Source: Burhinus oedicnemus | Taxonomy: Eukaryota > Chordata > Aves > Charadriiformes > Burhinidae | DNA: 64,000 bases | NCBI GenBank assembly: GCA_008921705.1 | Contig: VFFE01007869.1 | Span: forward strand, 3,886,537-3,950,536 | Direction of reading: 5' to 3' | In this document: piece after piece, positions 24,701 to 35,640 of the stretch | How positions within the stretch are numbered: the stretch's first letter is position 1 | How the letters are laid out: every line of letters starts with the position of its first letter | The notes under the pieces: model-generated | Seen by the model: only the letters and a program-made list of their open reading frames with translations | The model's database searches: none | What the model was told of the DNA's origin: nothing | Position numbers and translations under genes: made by a program

Positions 24701-27700
24701 TCACATTAGCGCGGCAATTTAGACTCAAGCCACGGTTTTCAGAGAGAAGTCAAATTAATGCTTCTAAACAAGACTGCAAGAGGAGCAAGCTGAAACTGGA
24801 GGGGAAGTGACTGGAGTGTAGTTTCTTCTGAAGGGAGATCTAGCTTTGAATGACACTTAAAAACATTGGTCCATGCATTACCTGACATTAAACCCAGGTA
24901 TTATCTGCTGCTGACTGGGGCAGGCATGCACCGTATAAGCGAAGCACATTTTTAAATAAGCAATATAACATTTTTTAAACGCACTTCAGTTCCACTCAGT
25001 TGGAAGGCCACTGAAATAAAGAAAAATAGCAAGGAAGAGTGCCAGGAAAGGACACCTGGTTAATTCCTACTTCCTCTAATTACTCATTCATGGGAGGCAG
25101 GAATACAAAATCCTACTACTGACTGGTAAGAAAGAAAATACCATTCAGTACAAATGGCAGACCTACAAAACAGACTGACTTCAGAGAATCACAGAATCAC
25201 CTAGGTTGGAAGGGACCTTTCAGATCATCGAGTCCAACCATCAACCCAACACTGCCAAACCCACCACTAACCCATGTCCCTCAGCACGACATCTGCCCGG
25301 CTTTCAAGTAGAGACTTCAGACAATGATCTACTTAATTACTTCAGGTTAAACATTTCATAAGGACACTTCTTTATACTTACTCAGTTGCAGCTACTTTTT
25401 GCAGTTTTTGCCTTTTCTTTGCAGACCAGTTGAGATCACCACCTGCAACAGAAGTAATACACACTTTGAAACTTTTAAAATTGGCTTTTTGTAATATATC
25501 TTTGGTATCATGCCTCACTACAGAAGTTCTCAGAGCACCTGAGAAAAGAAATTAGTGAAGTCATTTTACAAAAGTAGAAACTGAGGTAAAGAGAAAGAGC
25601 AACATGTTTGTAACCATCCCAGCAAGCAAAATGAGGACCCAAACTAAGCTCTCAAGCCTGATCCAGTTTTCTGTTAAGTTACAATGAAGCTTCTCTACAA
25701 CTCACCATAATACCCCATAAAACTAAAGAAAGCGGAAGCAACTTTGAAAGAAATAAATTAATATCTCTTCCAGACCTTTCAGAAGTTACTGCTTCAAAAA
25801 ACAGTTGAGAAGGAACGCTGCTATTTGAAAGAAAGTCTACAGAATTAAGTTTTTGTATTTGCAGATACATATACAGTCAAGTTTGACACGCAGTTTAGAA
25901 AAAGCTGCGGAATATGCTCCACGTTTGTTCAAGTCAGCTGAAGGGATATGTACCACTGCCCTGCTGATGGGATTTAACATCACAGCAAGGTTCAGGGAAT
26001 TACACAGTACGGCATCTACGAAGATGATGTTACAAGGACAGGCCTCATCAAGAGATGCTGCTGGTACCAAAGCCACGAGCTACAGCACCTGACACAGGAC
26101 TGTACACCACCACCTGTAAACAGTTCAGCTTGATAGCTTCAAAAATTATGACAAAAATATCAAGAGAAGCAGAAAACACGTACCTGTGAGGTGATTCACA
26201 AAATACAGCATGACCACAGCTATCAGCGACACTAAAAAACAAAGGGAACGGTTTTAGCTGACAATAAATTCACAACAGTGACAGAAGAACAGCTTTAACA
26301 TACAACCAAGACTTTTCATGAGTTGTAACGGAGGGGAGATTTTCGCCAGCAGCATCTCTTAATTGCTTTTGAAAATTCCACTATGCTCATAAGTAGTGTG
26401 GTAACTCAGAAAAGGTTATTCTAGTTATAGTAATAACTGCCCTCATAAACATAGCCTTTAAGAGTATCATTCACCTACCCTTTTACACACTTTTAATTTT
26501 TTCTGAAACACTGAAACTACTTATACTAAATCGCTTCAAGAAAACCACAAAACACTTCACTAGGTTTGAGTTACTTTCAACGTTGTCCCAGTTGAAACTT
26601 CTAACTGTAAGCAACGAGTTATTGCTGTTTTACAGGAAACATGAAGGAAAAAAGCCTAATAAAGTGTCATGAGTGTACAAAATCCATCTCCAATGTTTTC
26701 AGTACTTACAGCAAACACAAGCACTGAAGAAGACTTCAAGAAACAAGTATCCTCTTGTGTCCAGAATCATCCCAGCTGCTATAGCAATAATTGCCAGACC
26801 GAGATTCTGGATAGACTGCATACTAACACATAAACAAAGGATTACCACTGTGCACAAACGTATTTTTTAAAGAAAACATCATTAGTGGCACTGAACAAAC
26901 AATGAGATTAACTGCTCCCCATTTGTTATGAATATGACAGAGTCATGACTCCACATTTTTGCCGGAGTCTCTGTGCATCCACCACAGCCACGTGCTCTAC
27001 CACACATATGCATCCTGAAACTCCAGCAGACTTCCTGCTAGACTGAACTTGGAGGAATTACTAACGATTAACGTGTTAGAACTGCCTGATATTCAGTGGT
27101 TCAACAGTATCAGGACTCTGTCACTGTAGAGCAGCACAGATTTAAGTACTTACAAGCCATAAGCGGTTCCCAGCTGGTGTTCTGGAACAACAAAGGCCAC
27201 CATGGGCCACAGGGCACAGGCAAGCAGTGAGTAAGCCACTCCTAGCAAACACTGGTGAAATACGAACAAGCGAACAGATGTTAGACGAGATGCATTTTTG
27301 CTGTAAAGTTTTAAAACATACTGATTTTCCCCTTCTCCCAAAAGAGGGAAAAAAAAAAAGAGCTAAAGTAACACTTTTTGCAATAAAGTTCTAAATAAAT
27401 ACGCATATTTAGGGGAGAGAACTTTGTTCCAGGAGTGACCCACAAATTAAACCCTGTGTAATTAGCATTAAGTAAAGAGCCTGACTTGAATATCCAGAGG
27501 AATAGATCAACGCTGCAACTCACTAGAAGGATACATGAGAAACAAGGACCCCGTTTTTAAACCCCGATACACTGGTGAGCACCGTATTTCAGCCTGGAAA
27601 CCCTAGTTCAAAAGCAATTTCTCAGGGAATCTGCCTAGGAAGGGAAAACAGTAACGAAGATTTTTATTGACATTTACCACTATCCAATACAGCACATTAG

Positions 27701-30700
27701 ATACAGTTTAAGTAATAGTAATAAGCTTCAGAACTGCACCAAAAGAACAAGGTTGAGGGGAAAAGTGAGCACCTAGCACAGTGATCTAGCAATGGCGAGC
27801 ATAAGGAGTGTCCGCGAAGCAGGAGAGAGGACCTCTGCAACAGAGCACCACCGAACCACAGATAGTGACGAACCAAGGCCATCTCTGAAGGGACAAGGAA
27901 TTGCCACTCCATACAGCCCTCCAGCCTAATCCCATCCTTCCTAAGCAGTTGAACACCCTTTTACACTAAAAATCTATGGAATTACTGCTACAGACCGCAG
28001 CAGCCAGTCTTTTCCACCTCAAAACACATGTGCATAACTACTGCCTCCCTCCACGAGACACCAAAACCCGAAGCGTTATCTTTAGGCCGTAGACAGCTCA
28101 TGTTAGTTTTGCCTGTATTGCATTCTTTGCTTTTTCACCGGTTTTAGTTTTAAACTCAGTTTCACATAGTATATTCTTGGTTTCGAGGACCACCTAAACA
28201 GGCAGAAGACAGTGGCAACTTACGCAGAATAATTCAGCACCAACTCCATTTCTTATTTTACCATATTTAGCTATAAGTCTCAGAGAATTAGTTACCATTG
28301 CTATCCAGGGGTTCCAGAAGGTAAAAGCCAACATAATATGAGAAGCAAGTGTAGTTACTACAGCACACAAAACCCAGATGATATTCTTTCCAAGTTTATC
28401 CACCAGGAGTCCAAAGACTGGGGACATGGGTGCCGATATGATATACACAATACTACAAAAGAATAAAAATAAGAGAACTGAACGCTACCTAGCCATGGAC
28501 AGCTGTAGGCATTACACACATCTCCAGATAAAACACCGTATTCCCTTGTTACCTGTGAGGCCAGAAGAAAAACCACACAAAAAAACCCCAAAACACCTAA
28601 ACAACAGTCTCCAGAACTCCAAGTTCCCAAAAGGTCTGAGGACATGAAGACACTCAACATCCAAGGAAACAGTGACATACTTGGAGCTCTTGGGATCATA
28701 TAGCAGCAAGTGTTTTGTTGTTGGTGGGTTTTATTTGTTTGGGTTTTTTGCTCCATCTTCAAACTAGGAAAATTTAGTTCATTTATTGCTGCTATTAAAC
28801 TGTTTCTATCACTCTCAACGGAATCACCGAATACCAAAATTACCCTTCAGACAGAGCTTTTTCTTTCCGATTCCTCGATGGGAGCATGTACGACATTTTT
28901 ATTTAAACAAGTACCCGCACCTCCCAATTATTCCTCGGGCCACATGAAACCTGTCCACTTAAATTCAAGTCATCGCCTGCAACATTAGATCCCAAACCTC
29001 CTCCCACATGGTCAGAGCCCAAAGATATATACACCCCCTAGAACACAGCAGCAGCACAGTCACTTGTTAAATCAACCACAATATACCTGTTAATTGCACT
29101 TGCTTCTTGAGATGAGAATTTGAATTTCTCAATAAAGAAAACCCTAAAGAAAAAAAAACAGATCTAAAAAATGCATACTCATATGACATGAAAGAAAAAT
29201 TAAGCTAGACAAAGTAAAGACACAGCAGCCTAGTTTACAGGAAACAAATATAGCTATATAGCTTTGACATAAACATCCTCATTTATAATGCATTTAGGAA
29301 CTTATTATCAGACTCTCTATCTCTCTAAGGACTACTCAAATTACACTTTGGGGGAAAAGATCCAAAGTACATAGGCAACACGTAACCCAATAATGAGACA
29401 TTAGCAATGAGCATACTGTAAGATACCAAAGTGACAATTTGTAGAATACATGCACAGGCAAAAAATGGGGCTCTACATTGCTGACCATAAGGTCTCTCCA
29501 AGTCATCTCAGACTTTTCCATCTCACTCAACGTAAAACACGCATTAAGCTCAAGAGATTCTAATTCCAAGTATATTCAAAACTCATCTGATTTCGCGATT
29601 AGATCAAGTCACGCATTTCAAAATGTTTGGTTCAAGTTTCAACTTCATGTATACCAAATTCAGCACAGTGAGAGAATTTCAGTCCGAAGTTCTAACTACA
29701 TTTAAGCCCCCACCTCACACTCAGTCAATAGCTTATGAGTATGGAAGGAATTCCACGTGACAGCTGTCCACAGCTTTCCACACCAGAACTCATGGCATGC
29801 TTTAAATCTGTAGCAAGTTTTAATCAGGAAAGGGAGCATGCATTATGCTTTTGAGTTCTGACAACTCAGCCTATGCCAAGCAACGGTATTTTTCACAAAG
29901 CTCAGCAGATAAGGAAACGATAAGGGTCGTTTTAATTTGTATCACAAGTATAGCAAACAACGCCACAGAAGAAACGACAAACCACAGCACAGACTTGCTG
30001 GGAGACCAGTGGTTCTGCAGCCATCTGGGATTCTTAAACATTAGCCTGCACCTCTCCCTTTATAAGTAGCTCGTTAAAACCCTAGCCAAATTCAAGGGGA
30101 ATAGCTACATAAGTGAGAGAGACTTACTTTCCAAGTCCAATGAAAGGAAAAACCGCTGCGTAGTAGCAAACACAGATTACAAATATAAGCCACAAGGACA
30201 AAGAGAAGTCCTTCACATCAGTTAGCTTAATCACTTCACCTGGAGTGGAGCAGAGACAAGATTGTTTCCATCAGCATAAGCATACCTGAAATTCACCCAC
30301 ACTGAGTAAACATTAAGGTGATCTCAAGTCACTACTAAAGCATATACTCCTGCCACTATCTACTCTCTTGTTTAACGTTTACAGAGTGAGAGTCGGTTAA
30401 GAATATAAAAGTCCTAAATCAACAGTGCCAGAGTCAAGAACAAATTGTCTCTCCCACATTAAGCTGGATGTACAAGTTCTCTAAAGCCTCTGAAAATCTT
30501 ATGCAGCAGAATACAAACCACTTTTTCAAGGAAATGTTTAATCAGCTAGCAAAATTCATGTCTGAAGCCTCATATTATACGCTCTTACTTAGATCTCAAA
30601 TTTAGTTCATTTTTAATTGGTCTAAGTTCTCCCACACAGAAAACTCAAAACATCACACATTGATGGAGAAGAGCCGCATGTTTTTGCGCACCTATTAAAG

Positions 30701-33700
30701 GAAATAAGACCAATCCTAACAAAAAAAAGTACCAGTGGCAATGGCACAGATCAAATTGGTGTGAACTGGGAGGCTCTCCACATGCTTTTTTTATAAAGCA
30801 GATGATACTGCATCTGCCTGTAAACTGCCATTTGAAACTGTAAAACTTCCTGCTGATATAAAAATGAACTAAAAGTTATGATTAACTGTGAAAAACTCTG
30901 AAAAAGTTGTTAAGGAGCAGCCACTGAATTACATAAAATGCAAACCTGCTCAGAGTAACTGGAAGGGTCTGTTCCAGAATGAAAGAACGAAGCCCAAGGC
31001 AGGTTCAGCCCCACCACTCACCCGTTTTCCCTTGCTCTTTACAAAGGAGCTTCTGCGCCCTCTTGTCCAGGTAAGCAAGGATTAACGCACAGGTCAGTGA
31101 AAAGAGACACGTTACGCCACCTGCAAGAAGGCAATGCAACAGGTTTAGTCATTGACTCAAATAGTAATTTAGCTTTTAAGCACAGCTAGTGTAGCGTACC
31201 TGTCTAACACAAAATAAGTTTAACATCAGCTTGTCTTATGTATAAGACTCAATAGCTGTAGAACTCAAAGAATAAGGTGTGAATACTGAAGCCTGCCACA
31301 CGAGACACCTGCCTTGAACTAGAGCACAAACATGTAGCTACATTTATTTTATTTAGAACACTACCACCACTCCCACTCAGCACAGCCAAGCTCCTTATCT
31401 CTACCTTGCAGTAACAGAAACAAAGCCTGGGCATTGTTACCAACACCAGGGCCTTAATACCCACGGCTCTGAAGGAAAGGAACACAGATCCAGAAGTAGC
31501 TGAAACTTCACTTGTACACATCAAACAACTACACGCAAGCTCTGACATGATACCTTTCAGAAAATTTTTTCAAGTCTGTCCTTTACTCAAAGCGCATGAA
31601 ATGTTTCATCTCCATAAGATACAAACTTGAATTTGGCAATCACAAAAATCACACAGCATTTCATCGGATGCAGTAATCATACACTCTACATACAAATATT
31701 AGACACTGATACAAACAGTATTTGAATTGCTCTTCCTAGTCTCAAATATATTTGCCCTACTTTCAAGTTAGTAAGAAATCATTAATATGTATGCATGCTG
31801 TTCAAATTCAGAAGCCTAAAATAGCAAATGACATCAATTCAAAATATTACTGACCTATCATGAGAGTTAACCCAAGAGTACTGGGACCAGTATACCCCAG
31901 AAGATCCCGAACTCTAGAGTATATCCATCCCATGATATTCATGTTCACTGTGCTCCCCTAGGCAGAACAGACTCATGTGAAGAATAACATATTTCACAAT
32001 TATACGGATTCAAAAGGAACATTAGACAGGCTGCTTATTGAACAGTGCTTAAAACAAACAGGTAAGATGCTACATGGGGAACACAAACCACCAGCAACAA
32101 TGACAAGCTTATTCCCTGCTGGTTTGTTCAGCGTTTGTAATAAATTGACCATTGCAACAATGATATACCACCACCAATGGAAATTTTATACAACTCTAAC
32201 AGTGTTTTGGTGGAGACATTGGAAGCACCATAAAATCCACATCATACACCGCATTAGCTCATAAACTGAGTTGAATTTAATACCACACGGCAGAGCAAAC
32301 AGGATTCCCACCTGACAGACACCAGGAAGAAGCACTTTCCCCCCCACCCCCTTCTCCCTCTAGAGAAGGGATCCACGGCTGTGCTCCCAAGGCTAACAAC
32401 ACACAGTTAACTACATTCAGCTGAGATGAGGCAACTGGTAATTAGCAACAGCCTGAGCATCAACCCAGACCCAGCTGTGAGCAGCTAACTCTCTTTTACC
32501 AAGGTAAATACCTGCAGTGGTTTAAGATACCACAGGCTGCTGCGGAGGACCCCTAACAGGAGAAGCATGCCTCCATGCTCTCCCTTCACAGCCTGGTGTA
32601 AACCCACCTCTAGCAGCAGTTTAAGTGATTCTATCAAACTGAAACAGCACAGCTGAGATGCAGTCACACTGTTCCTATCAGAACCGGGACAAAACCATCC
32701 TACAAGAGCAGATAGGGATGGGAGTTCTTAAAGCAGCCATCCCAACTCATTTATCAGAGCCTTTATCATTTTTTTTAACTAAAACTCCCTACGGAGCATT
32801 AGAAATGCTATTTTCCACCTGTCTCACTGCCAAGACAAGCCGCACACCTTAAAGCCCATGAATTTAAGCTATACGGTTTTACACTTACAATTCTCGCCAT
32901 GCTTAGTTGTAATCCAAACACAAGATTTAACTCCTTGCCTTTAAACCAACTGACTGCGTATGTGTTTTGTGCCACCGCTAAGGACTCTCCGCCTATTCTA
33001 AAAAAGAAGGCACAAAAGAAAACACATTATTTGCAACATGCAAAGCAACAAGGAAGCAGTCCTTCAGTTGCTGGCAATAGCAAGATGACAGCATTTCAGA
33101 GAAATTTATCTATGGACAGGTAGATCTAATGGATATATGCAAGGCAACAGAAGTCTTAAAGACAATTCAAAAGAGAATGGCAGTGTCTTAAGAATAATTA
33201 CGAGTACAAGGTATCTTAAGTAGTCTAGGAGCCAGTATAATTGCCTTTGGTCATTTACAGAAGTTAAAATCAATGGCCAGCAGCTTCTCATTTCTCTTCT
33301 GCATTAAAGAACTAGATTCTGACCCAAATGGAACCTAAGCCAAGCATCTTCCTTGGAATCTGAATTTCACAGTCATCTGCCCACACCTCAGTACAGTCAG
33401 TCAGATTTTCTAACATTTTTATGCTGTGGCATATTCACAACTTGGAGATATTACTTCTGACATTTGCTCTCATTTTTGCCATTGTAGGAGCCCTGTAGCA
33501 TTTGCTGTTCCTAAGATTTCTTTTTACTCAGGAAAGTAAGAATTAACAGAAAAGGAGGACTAACACAGTTTTATCAGCTTACTGCATGTCTTTATTTGGG
33601 TAGTTTCATAATTTTTTAATTCAGTAAGACCTGCAAAGTCCGTTTTTTTTTTTGTTTTCTAACTTTAAGTTAGGCTGGGAATACGACTGAAGGTCTTGCA

Positions 33701-35415
33701 CACCTCAACTTTATAGATGCCTCAACATCCAAAAATCTTGTCTCCGAGTGTAAACATGGTAGCAGTTTTCTAGGACACAGAAGAACAGTCCTTACCTCAG
33801 AAAGCACATACTATACTCTTCTAGACTTACCCAAATATGAACCTGCCCATGTCCATCAGCCAGAAAGCATTAAGTAGTGCTCCCAAAGCAAAGACTACCT
33901 GCCACGTAAACATTTAAGGAAAAGTTACAGTTTTATATTTGAAGTATGGAACGAACTAGAACCCCCTCAAAAGAGAAACAAAAATGCTTTTCCCTTCCCA
34001 GACACGCAGAAATATTTCATGCCCACTTCCTACTCCTACCTTTTTGCCTTTGCTCCCTCTGCCTTATTCATCCTCCTGCTGGCTACACAATATCCAGCCT
34101 GGCTCACCCTCAAACCGCACTCAGAAAACACCTCTAGAGGCTCAAGTCGTGCTTCACCTTTATCGTCACACTCCACTCAAATACACCTACATAGTAGTTT
34201 CACATCAAATGGATAAACCCTTTGGTTCCTTCACATTCTTATTTCACTCACCTTTCAAGGTCCTCAGTTCCCAGTTACCCCATCTGTTCCCAACTACCCT
34301 AATAAAATTCAGGCTTCTCCCATTTCAGTTCTCATCACCTGCCTACCCCCATCTGAAACGTACACTACTGTGCACAAAGCCATTTGGGCTTTTTCCCCCA
34401 CCCCTAGTAGAGAAGCCTCAGGCACATATCATCCTTCACCCTCTCAGTTGCACTTACCTGCCCAACACAAACAAAGATACTAAATATTATAGTGCCCAAC
34501 CTGCAAGAAAAATAACATCACTTAACGCATAGCTAGACTCTTTTTGTCCTATAAAACACTATACCAGACCTACAGCAAGAAAACAAGGGGAGGCTGATAT
34601 GCAACATAAGGTCTCCATAATAAATGCTATAGCTGGAGAGCTTCCTCAAAAGGTAGTACAGGTTAGCATTTCTGAACACCGCTTCATTTAAGCCATAAAG
34701 GGAAAGATGCTCATTTATACCAGTGGAAACTCCTAGATCGTGTGAAAAAAGATTTGAAAAAGCATATTATAATTTGAAAAAATTTTGTATTATAAAGACT
34801 ATACTTCACACGCACTTTAAGTCTACCATTCGTTGAACACAAGTGACACCAACATCACACTTACCGTATTCCAAACACTCTGTCTATCAGAAAACCTCCA
34901 AAGAAGCAAAGAACCACATTGGGCCAGGAGTACCAGGCATAGAGTGCCATGAACTGAGCTGTGTTCACCTTCATATCCTACATAAAGAAGGGGGGAATTT
35001 AAAAAAAGTAATTACAGGGACCCCGAACAAGCATCCAAGTAGAAATGAGTACACTTTCTGACCTGGCCCGTACCTCCCCGGTCTCCGTGACCACCCCTCC
35101 CGCCCCAGGCTCAACTCACCCGTTGAACCTGCGTTTGGAGGGCCGCCGGGTTGTCGTAGCAGAAGTAGCTGCCTGCAAGGAGAAGGGAAGGCCTCAGAGC
35201 TCGGCCCCGGCACCCCAGGCCCCGGCACCCCCGCCCGCCGCCACCCACCCACCGAAGCCGAGGAAGCACATGAGCGCGAGGACAAGGAGGCGGTGCGGCA
35301 GGCGCCGCGGATCGCAGACGGCGGGTAGGGCACGGGGGGAGCCCGGAAAACCGCCACCCCCGCCATCATCACCGCCGGCGGCGGGGCCCAGCAGGGCCCG
35401 CTCCTCCTCCGCCAT
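21652..35415 (-). CDS. MFSD1: MFSD1, lysosomal major facilitator superfamily transporter (complete, 16 coding exons)
   Basis: MFSD1 is a 12-TM MFS protein of the lysosomal membrane. Published work describes it as a dipeptide uniporter that needs the accessory protein GLMP for stability. Spliced coding length is 1,530 nt (509 aa plus TAG). Exons in transcript order: 35253-35415, 35120-35172, 34865-34977, 34458-34500, 33831-33898, 32889-32997, 31855-31957, 31022-31120, 30128-30239, 29087-29143, 28296-28452, 27154-27251, 26710-26822, 26184-26231, 25382-25442, 21652-21784. All introns are GT-AG and all phases agree. The N-terminus carries a dileucine lysosomal sorting signal EERALL (residues 4-9). 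MFS motif A reads GGFLIDRVFGIR after TM2 and recurs as FGLLVDKLGKN in the second half. The start was chosen at MAEEERALLG because it matches the vertebrate N-terminus; an upstream in-frame start at 35,667 adds only CpG-island translation. Exon 16 adds 44 codons that the human reference isoform, as I remember it, lacks. Confidence 0.95.
25184..25312 (-). mobile_element. CR1 LINE, short fragment in MFSD1 intron 15
   Basis: Antisense CR1 3' end relative to the plus strand, so sense relative to MFSD1. It begins AGAATCACAGAATCACCTAG and continues through GGTTGGAAGGGACC and CCACTAACCCATGTCCCTCA. Its 3' end faces the plus-strand left. It lies only 70 bp downstream (in transcript order) of the exon 15 donor. 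Confidence 0.92.
25382..25442 (-). CDS. MFSD1: MFSD1 coding exon 15
   Basis: Residues 446-465 plus two bases. Basic tail with GDLNWSAKKRQKLQKVAAT. Its donor GTAAGT follows GA, so unspliced RNA reads GAG TAA and stops at once, giving a 466-aa protein ending ATE. That closely mirrors the length and end of the human reference protein (465 aa, ending HTE, as I remember it). Both endings may therefore be real. Confidence 0.88.
26184..26231 (-). CDS. MFSD1: MFSD1 coding exon 14 (48 nt)
   Basis: Residues 430-445 plus one base. Remainder of TM12 (LSLIAVVMLYFVNHLT), leading into the cytosolic tail. Acceptor GTTTTTTAG, donor GTACGT. Confidence 0.9.
26710..26822 (-). CDS. MFSD1: MFSD1 coding exon 13
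   Basis: Residues 392-429 plus one base. TM11 (MQSIQNLGLAIIAIAAGMIL), the DTRGYLFLEV segment, then the start of TM12. Acceptor GTGTTAG, donor GTAAGT. Confidence 0.93.
27154..27251 (-). CDS. MFSD1: MFSD1 coding exon 12
   Basis: Residues 360-391 plus two bases. TM10 (CLLGVAYSLLACALWPMVAF) followed by VVPEHQLGTAYG. Acceptor TTTCACCAG, donor GTAAGT. Confidence 0.94.
28296..28452 (-). CDS. MFSD1: MFSD1 coding exon 11
   Basis: Residues 307-359. TM8 (IVYIISAPMSPVFGLLVD), the second motif A-like segment (VDKLGKN) and TM9 (IIWVLCAVVTTLASHIMLAF), ending WNPWIAM. Acceptor TTTTGTAG, donor GTAACT. Confidence 0.94.
29087..29143 (-). CDS. MFSD1: MFSD1 coding exon 10
   Basis: Residues 288-306 plus two bases: VFFIEKFKFSSQEASAIN, the loop before TM8. 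Acceptor TTTCTTTAG, donor GTATAT. Confidence 0.91.
30128..30239 (-). CDS. MFSD1: MFSD1 coding exon 9
   Basis: Residues 251-287 plus two bases. Central loop EVIKLTDVKDFSL followed by TM7 (LWLIFVICVCYYAAVFPFIG). Acceptor CACTCCAG, donor GTAAGT. Confidence 0.93.
31022..31120 (-). CDS. MFSD1: MFSD1 coding exon 8
   Basis: Residues 218-250 plus one base. TM6 (VTCLFSLTCALILAYLDKRA), then the start of the basic central cytosolic loop ending KEQGKT. Acceptor TTCTTGCAG, donor GTGAGT. Confidence 0.92.
31855..31957 (-). CDS. MFSD1: MFSD1 coding exon 7
   Basis: Residues 184-217 plus one base: GSTVNMNIMGWIYSRVRDLL, then a lumenal loop and the start of TM6. Acceptor TGCCTAG. The donor GTCAGT is non-consensus at position +3 but acceptable. 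Confidence 0.92.
32889..32997 (-). CDS. MFSD1: MFSD1 coding exon 6
   Basis: Residues 147-183. Starts with IGGESLAVAQNTYAVSWFKG, the most conserved MFSD1 block, followed by KELNLVFGLQLSMARI (TM4-TM5). Acceptor CTTTTTTAG, donor GTAAGT. Confidence 0.94.
33831..33898 (-). CDS. MFSD1: MFSD1 coding exon 5
   Basis: Residues 125-146 plus two bases: VVFALGALLNAFWLMDMGRF, the end of TM3 and start of TM4. Acceptor ACGTGGCAG, donor GTAAGT. Confidence 0.92.
34458..34500 (-). CDS. MFSD1: MFSD1 coding exon 4 (43-nt small exon)
   Basis: Residues 110-124, LGTIIFSIFVCVGQ in TM3. Only 43 nt long, with acceptor TTTCTTGCAG and donor GTAAGT. The exon both restores the phase between its neighbours and matches the family, so it is not a chance match. 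Confidence 0.92.
34865..34977 (-). CDS. MFSD1: MFSD1 coding exon 3
   Basis: Residues 73-109 plus two bases. Carries TM2 (ALYAWYSWPNVVLCFFGGF) and the MFS motif A segment LIDRVFGIR. Acceptor TTATGTAG, donor GTAAGT. Confidence 0.93.
35120..35172 (-). CDS. MFSD1: MFSD1 coding exon 2
   Basis: Residues 55-72 (SYFCYDNPAALQTQVQR), the loop after TM1 that is highly conserved in MFSD1. Acceptor CTTGCAG, donor GTGAGT, phase 0 at the end. Confidence 0.93.
35253..35415 (-). CDS. MFSD1: MFSD1 coding exon 1
   Basis: Residues 1-54 plus one base. It holds the start codon, the dileucine sorting signal, a glycine-rich acidic stretch, and the start of TM1 (RLLVLALMCFLGFG). The donor is GTGGGT, weaker than consensus. 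Intron phase 1. Confidence 0.93.
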
Positions 35416-35425
35416 CGCTGCCGCC

Positions 35426-35435
35426 GTCACGTGAG
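35426..35435. promoter_or_regulatory. CLEAR-type E-box 1 (TFEB/TFE3 site)
   Basis: GTCACGTGAG, nine of ten bases of the CLEAR consensus GTCACGTGAC bound by TFEB-family factors that drive lysosomal genes. It lies 11 bp upstream of the MFSD1 start codon, so in the 5' UTR or over the transcription start. Confidence 0.65.
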
Positions 35436-35440
35436 CGGCC

Positions 35441-35450
35441 GTCACGTGAG
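35441..35450. promoter_or_regulatory. CLEAR-type E-box 2 (TFEB/TFE3 site)
   Basis: A second GTCACGTGAG, 15 bp centre-to-centre from the first, in the same orientation. Tandem CLEAR sites near the start are typical of TFEB-regulated lysosomal genes and fit the known lysosomal location of MFSD1. Confidence 0.65.
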
Positions 35451-35474
35451 CTCCCCCCGCGTCAGGTGGGCGGT

Positions 35475-35621
35475 GGCGGGCCCGGCCCACAATGCGCCGC
35501 GCCTGGTTGCTATGGCAGCGGGGCGCGCGCGGCCTGCCATGGCGGCGGGCCCGGCCCACAATGCGCCGCGGCTGGTTGCTATGGCAGCGGGGCGCGCGCG
35601 GCCTGCCATGGCGGCGGGCCT
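35475..35621. repeat. 69-bp tandem duplication in MFSD1 promoter
   Basis: About 2.1 copies of a 69-bp GC-rich unit with one visible mismatch (35,502 versus 35,571). Each copy holds GGCCCACAATGCGCCGCG (35,484-35,501 and 35,553-35,570), which resembles the ZNF143/Staf site. Each also holds GTTGCTATGGCAGC (35,506-35,519 and 35,575-35,588), 13 of 14 positions of an RFX X-box, and a CCATGGCGGC YY1-like string. Confidence 0.85.
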
Positions 35622-35640
35622 CAGCCCTCCTCAGAGCCGC

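Larger units (their letters stand above)
35100..35640. promoter_or_regulatory. CpG-island promoter of MFSD1
   Basis: CpG-dense GC-rich sequence spanning MFSD1 exons 1-2 and about 220 bp upstream, contrasting sharply with AT-rich flanks. No TATA box is seen. It contains two CLEAR-type E-boxes and a tandemly duplicated module (listed separately). Such islands usually act as broad housekeeping promoters. No exon of a divergent plus-strand gene was recognised. Confidence 0.8.

Noticed and set aside
33984..34532. 182-codon plus-strand frame overlapping MFSD1 exon 4
   Set aside because: Antisense to a proven MFSD1 exon and intron; pyrimidine-rich sequence gives a stop-poor frame with no known domain.
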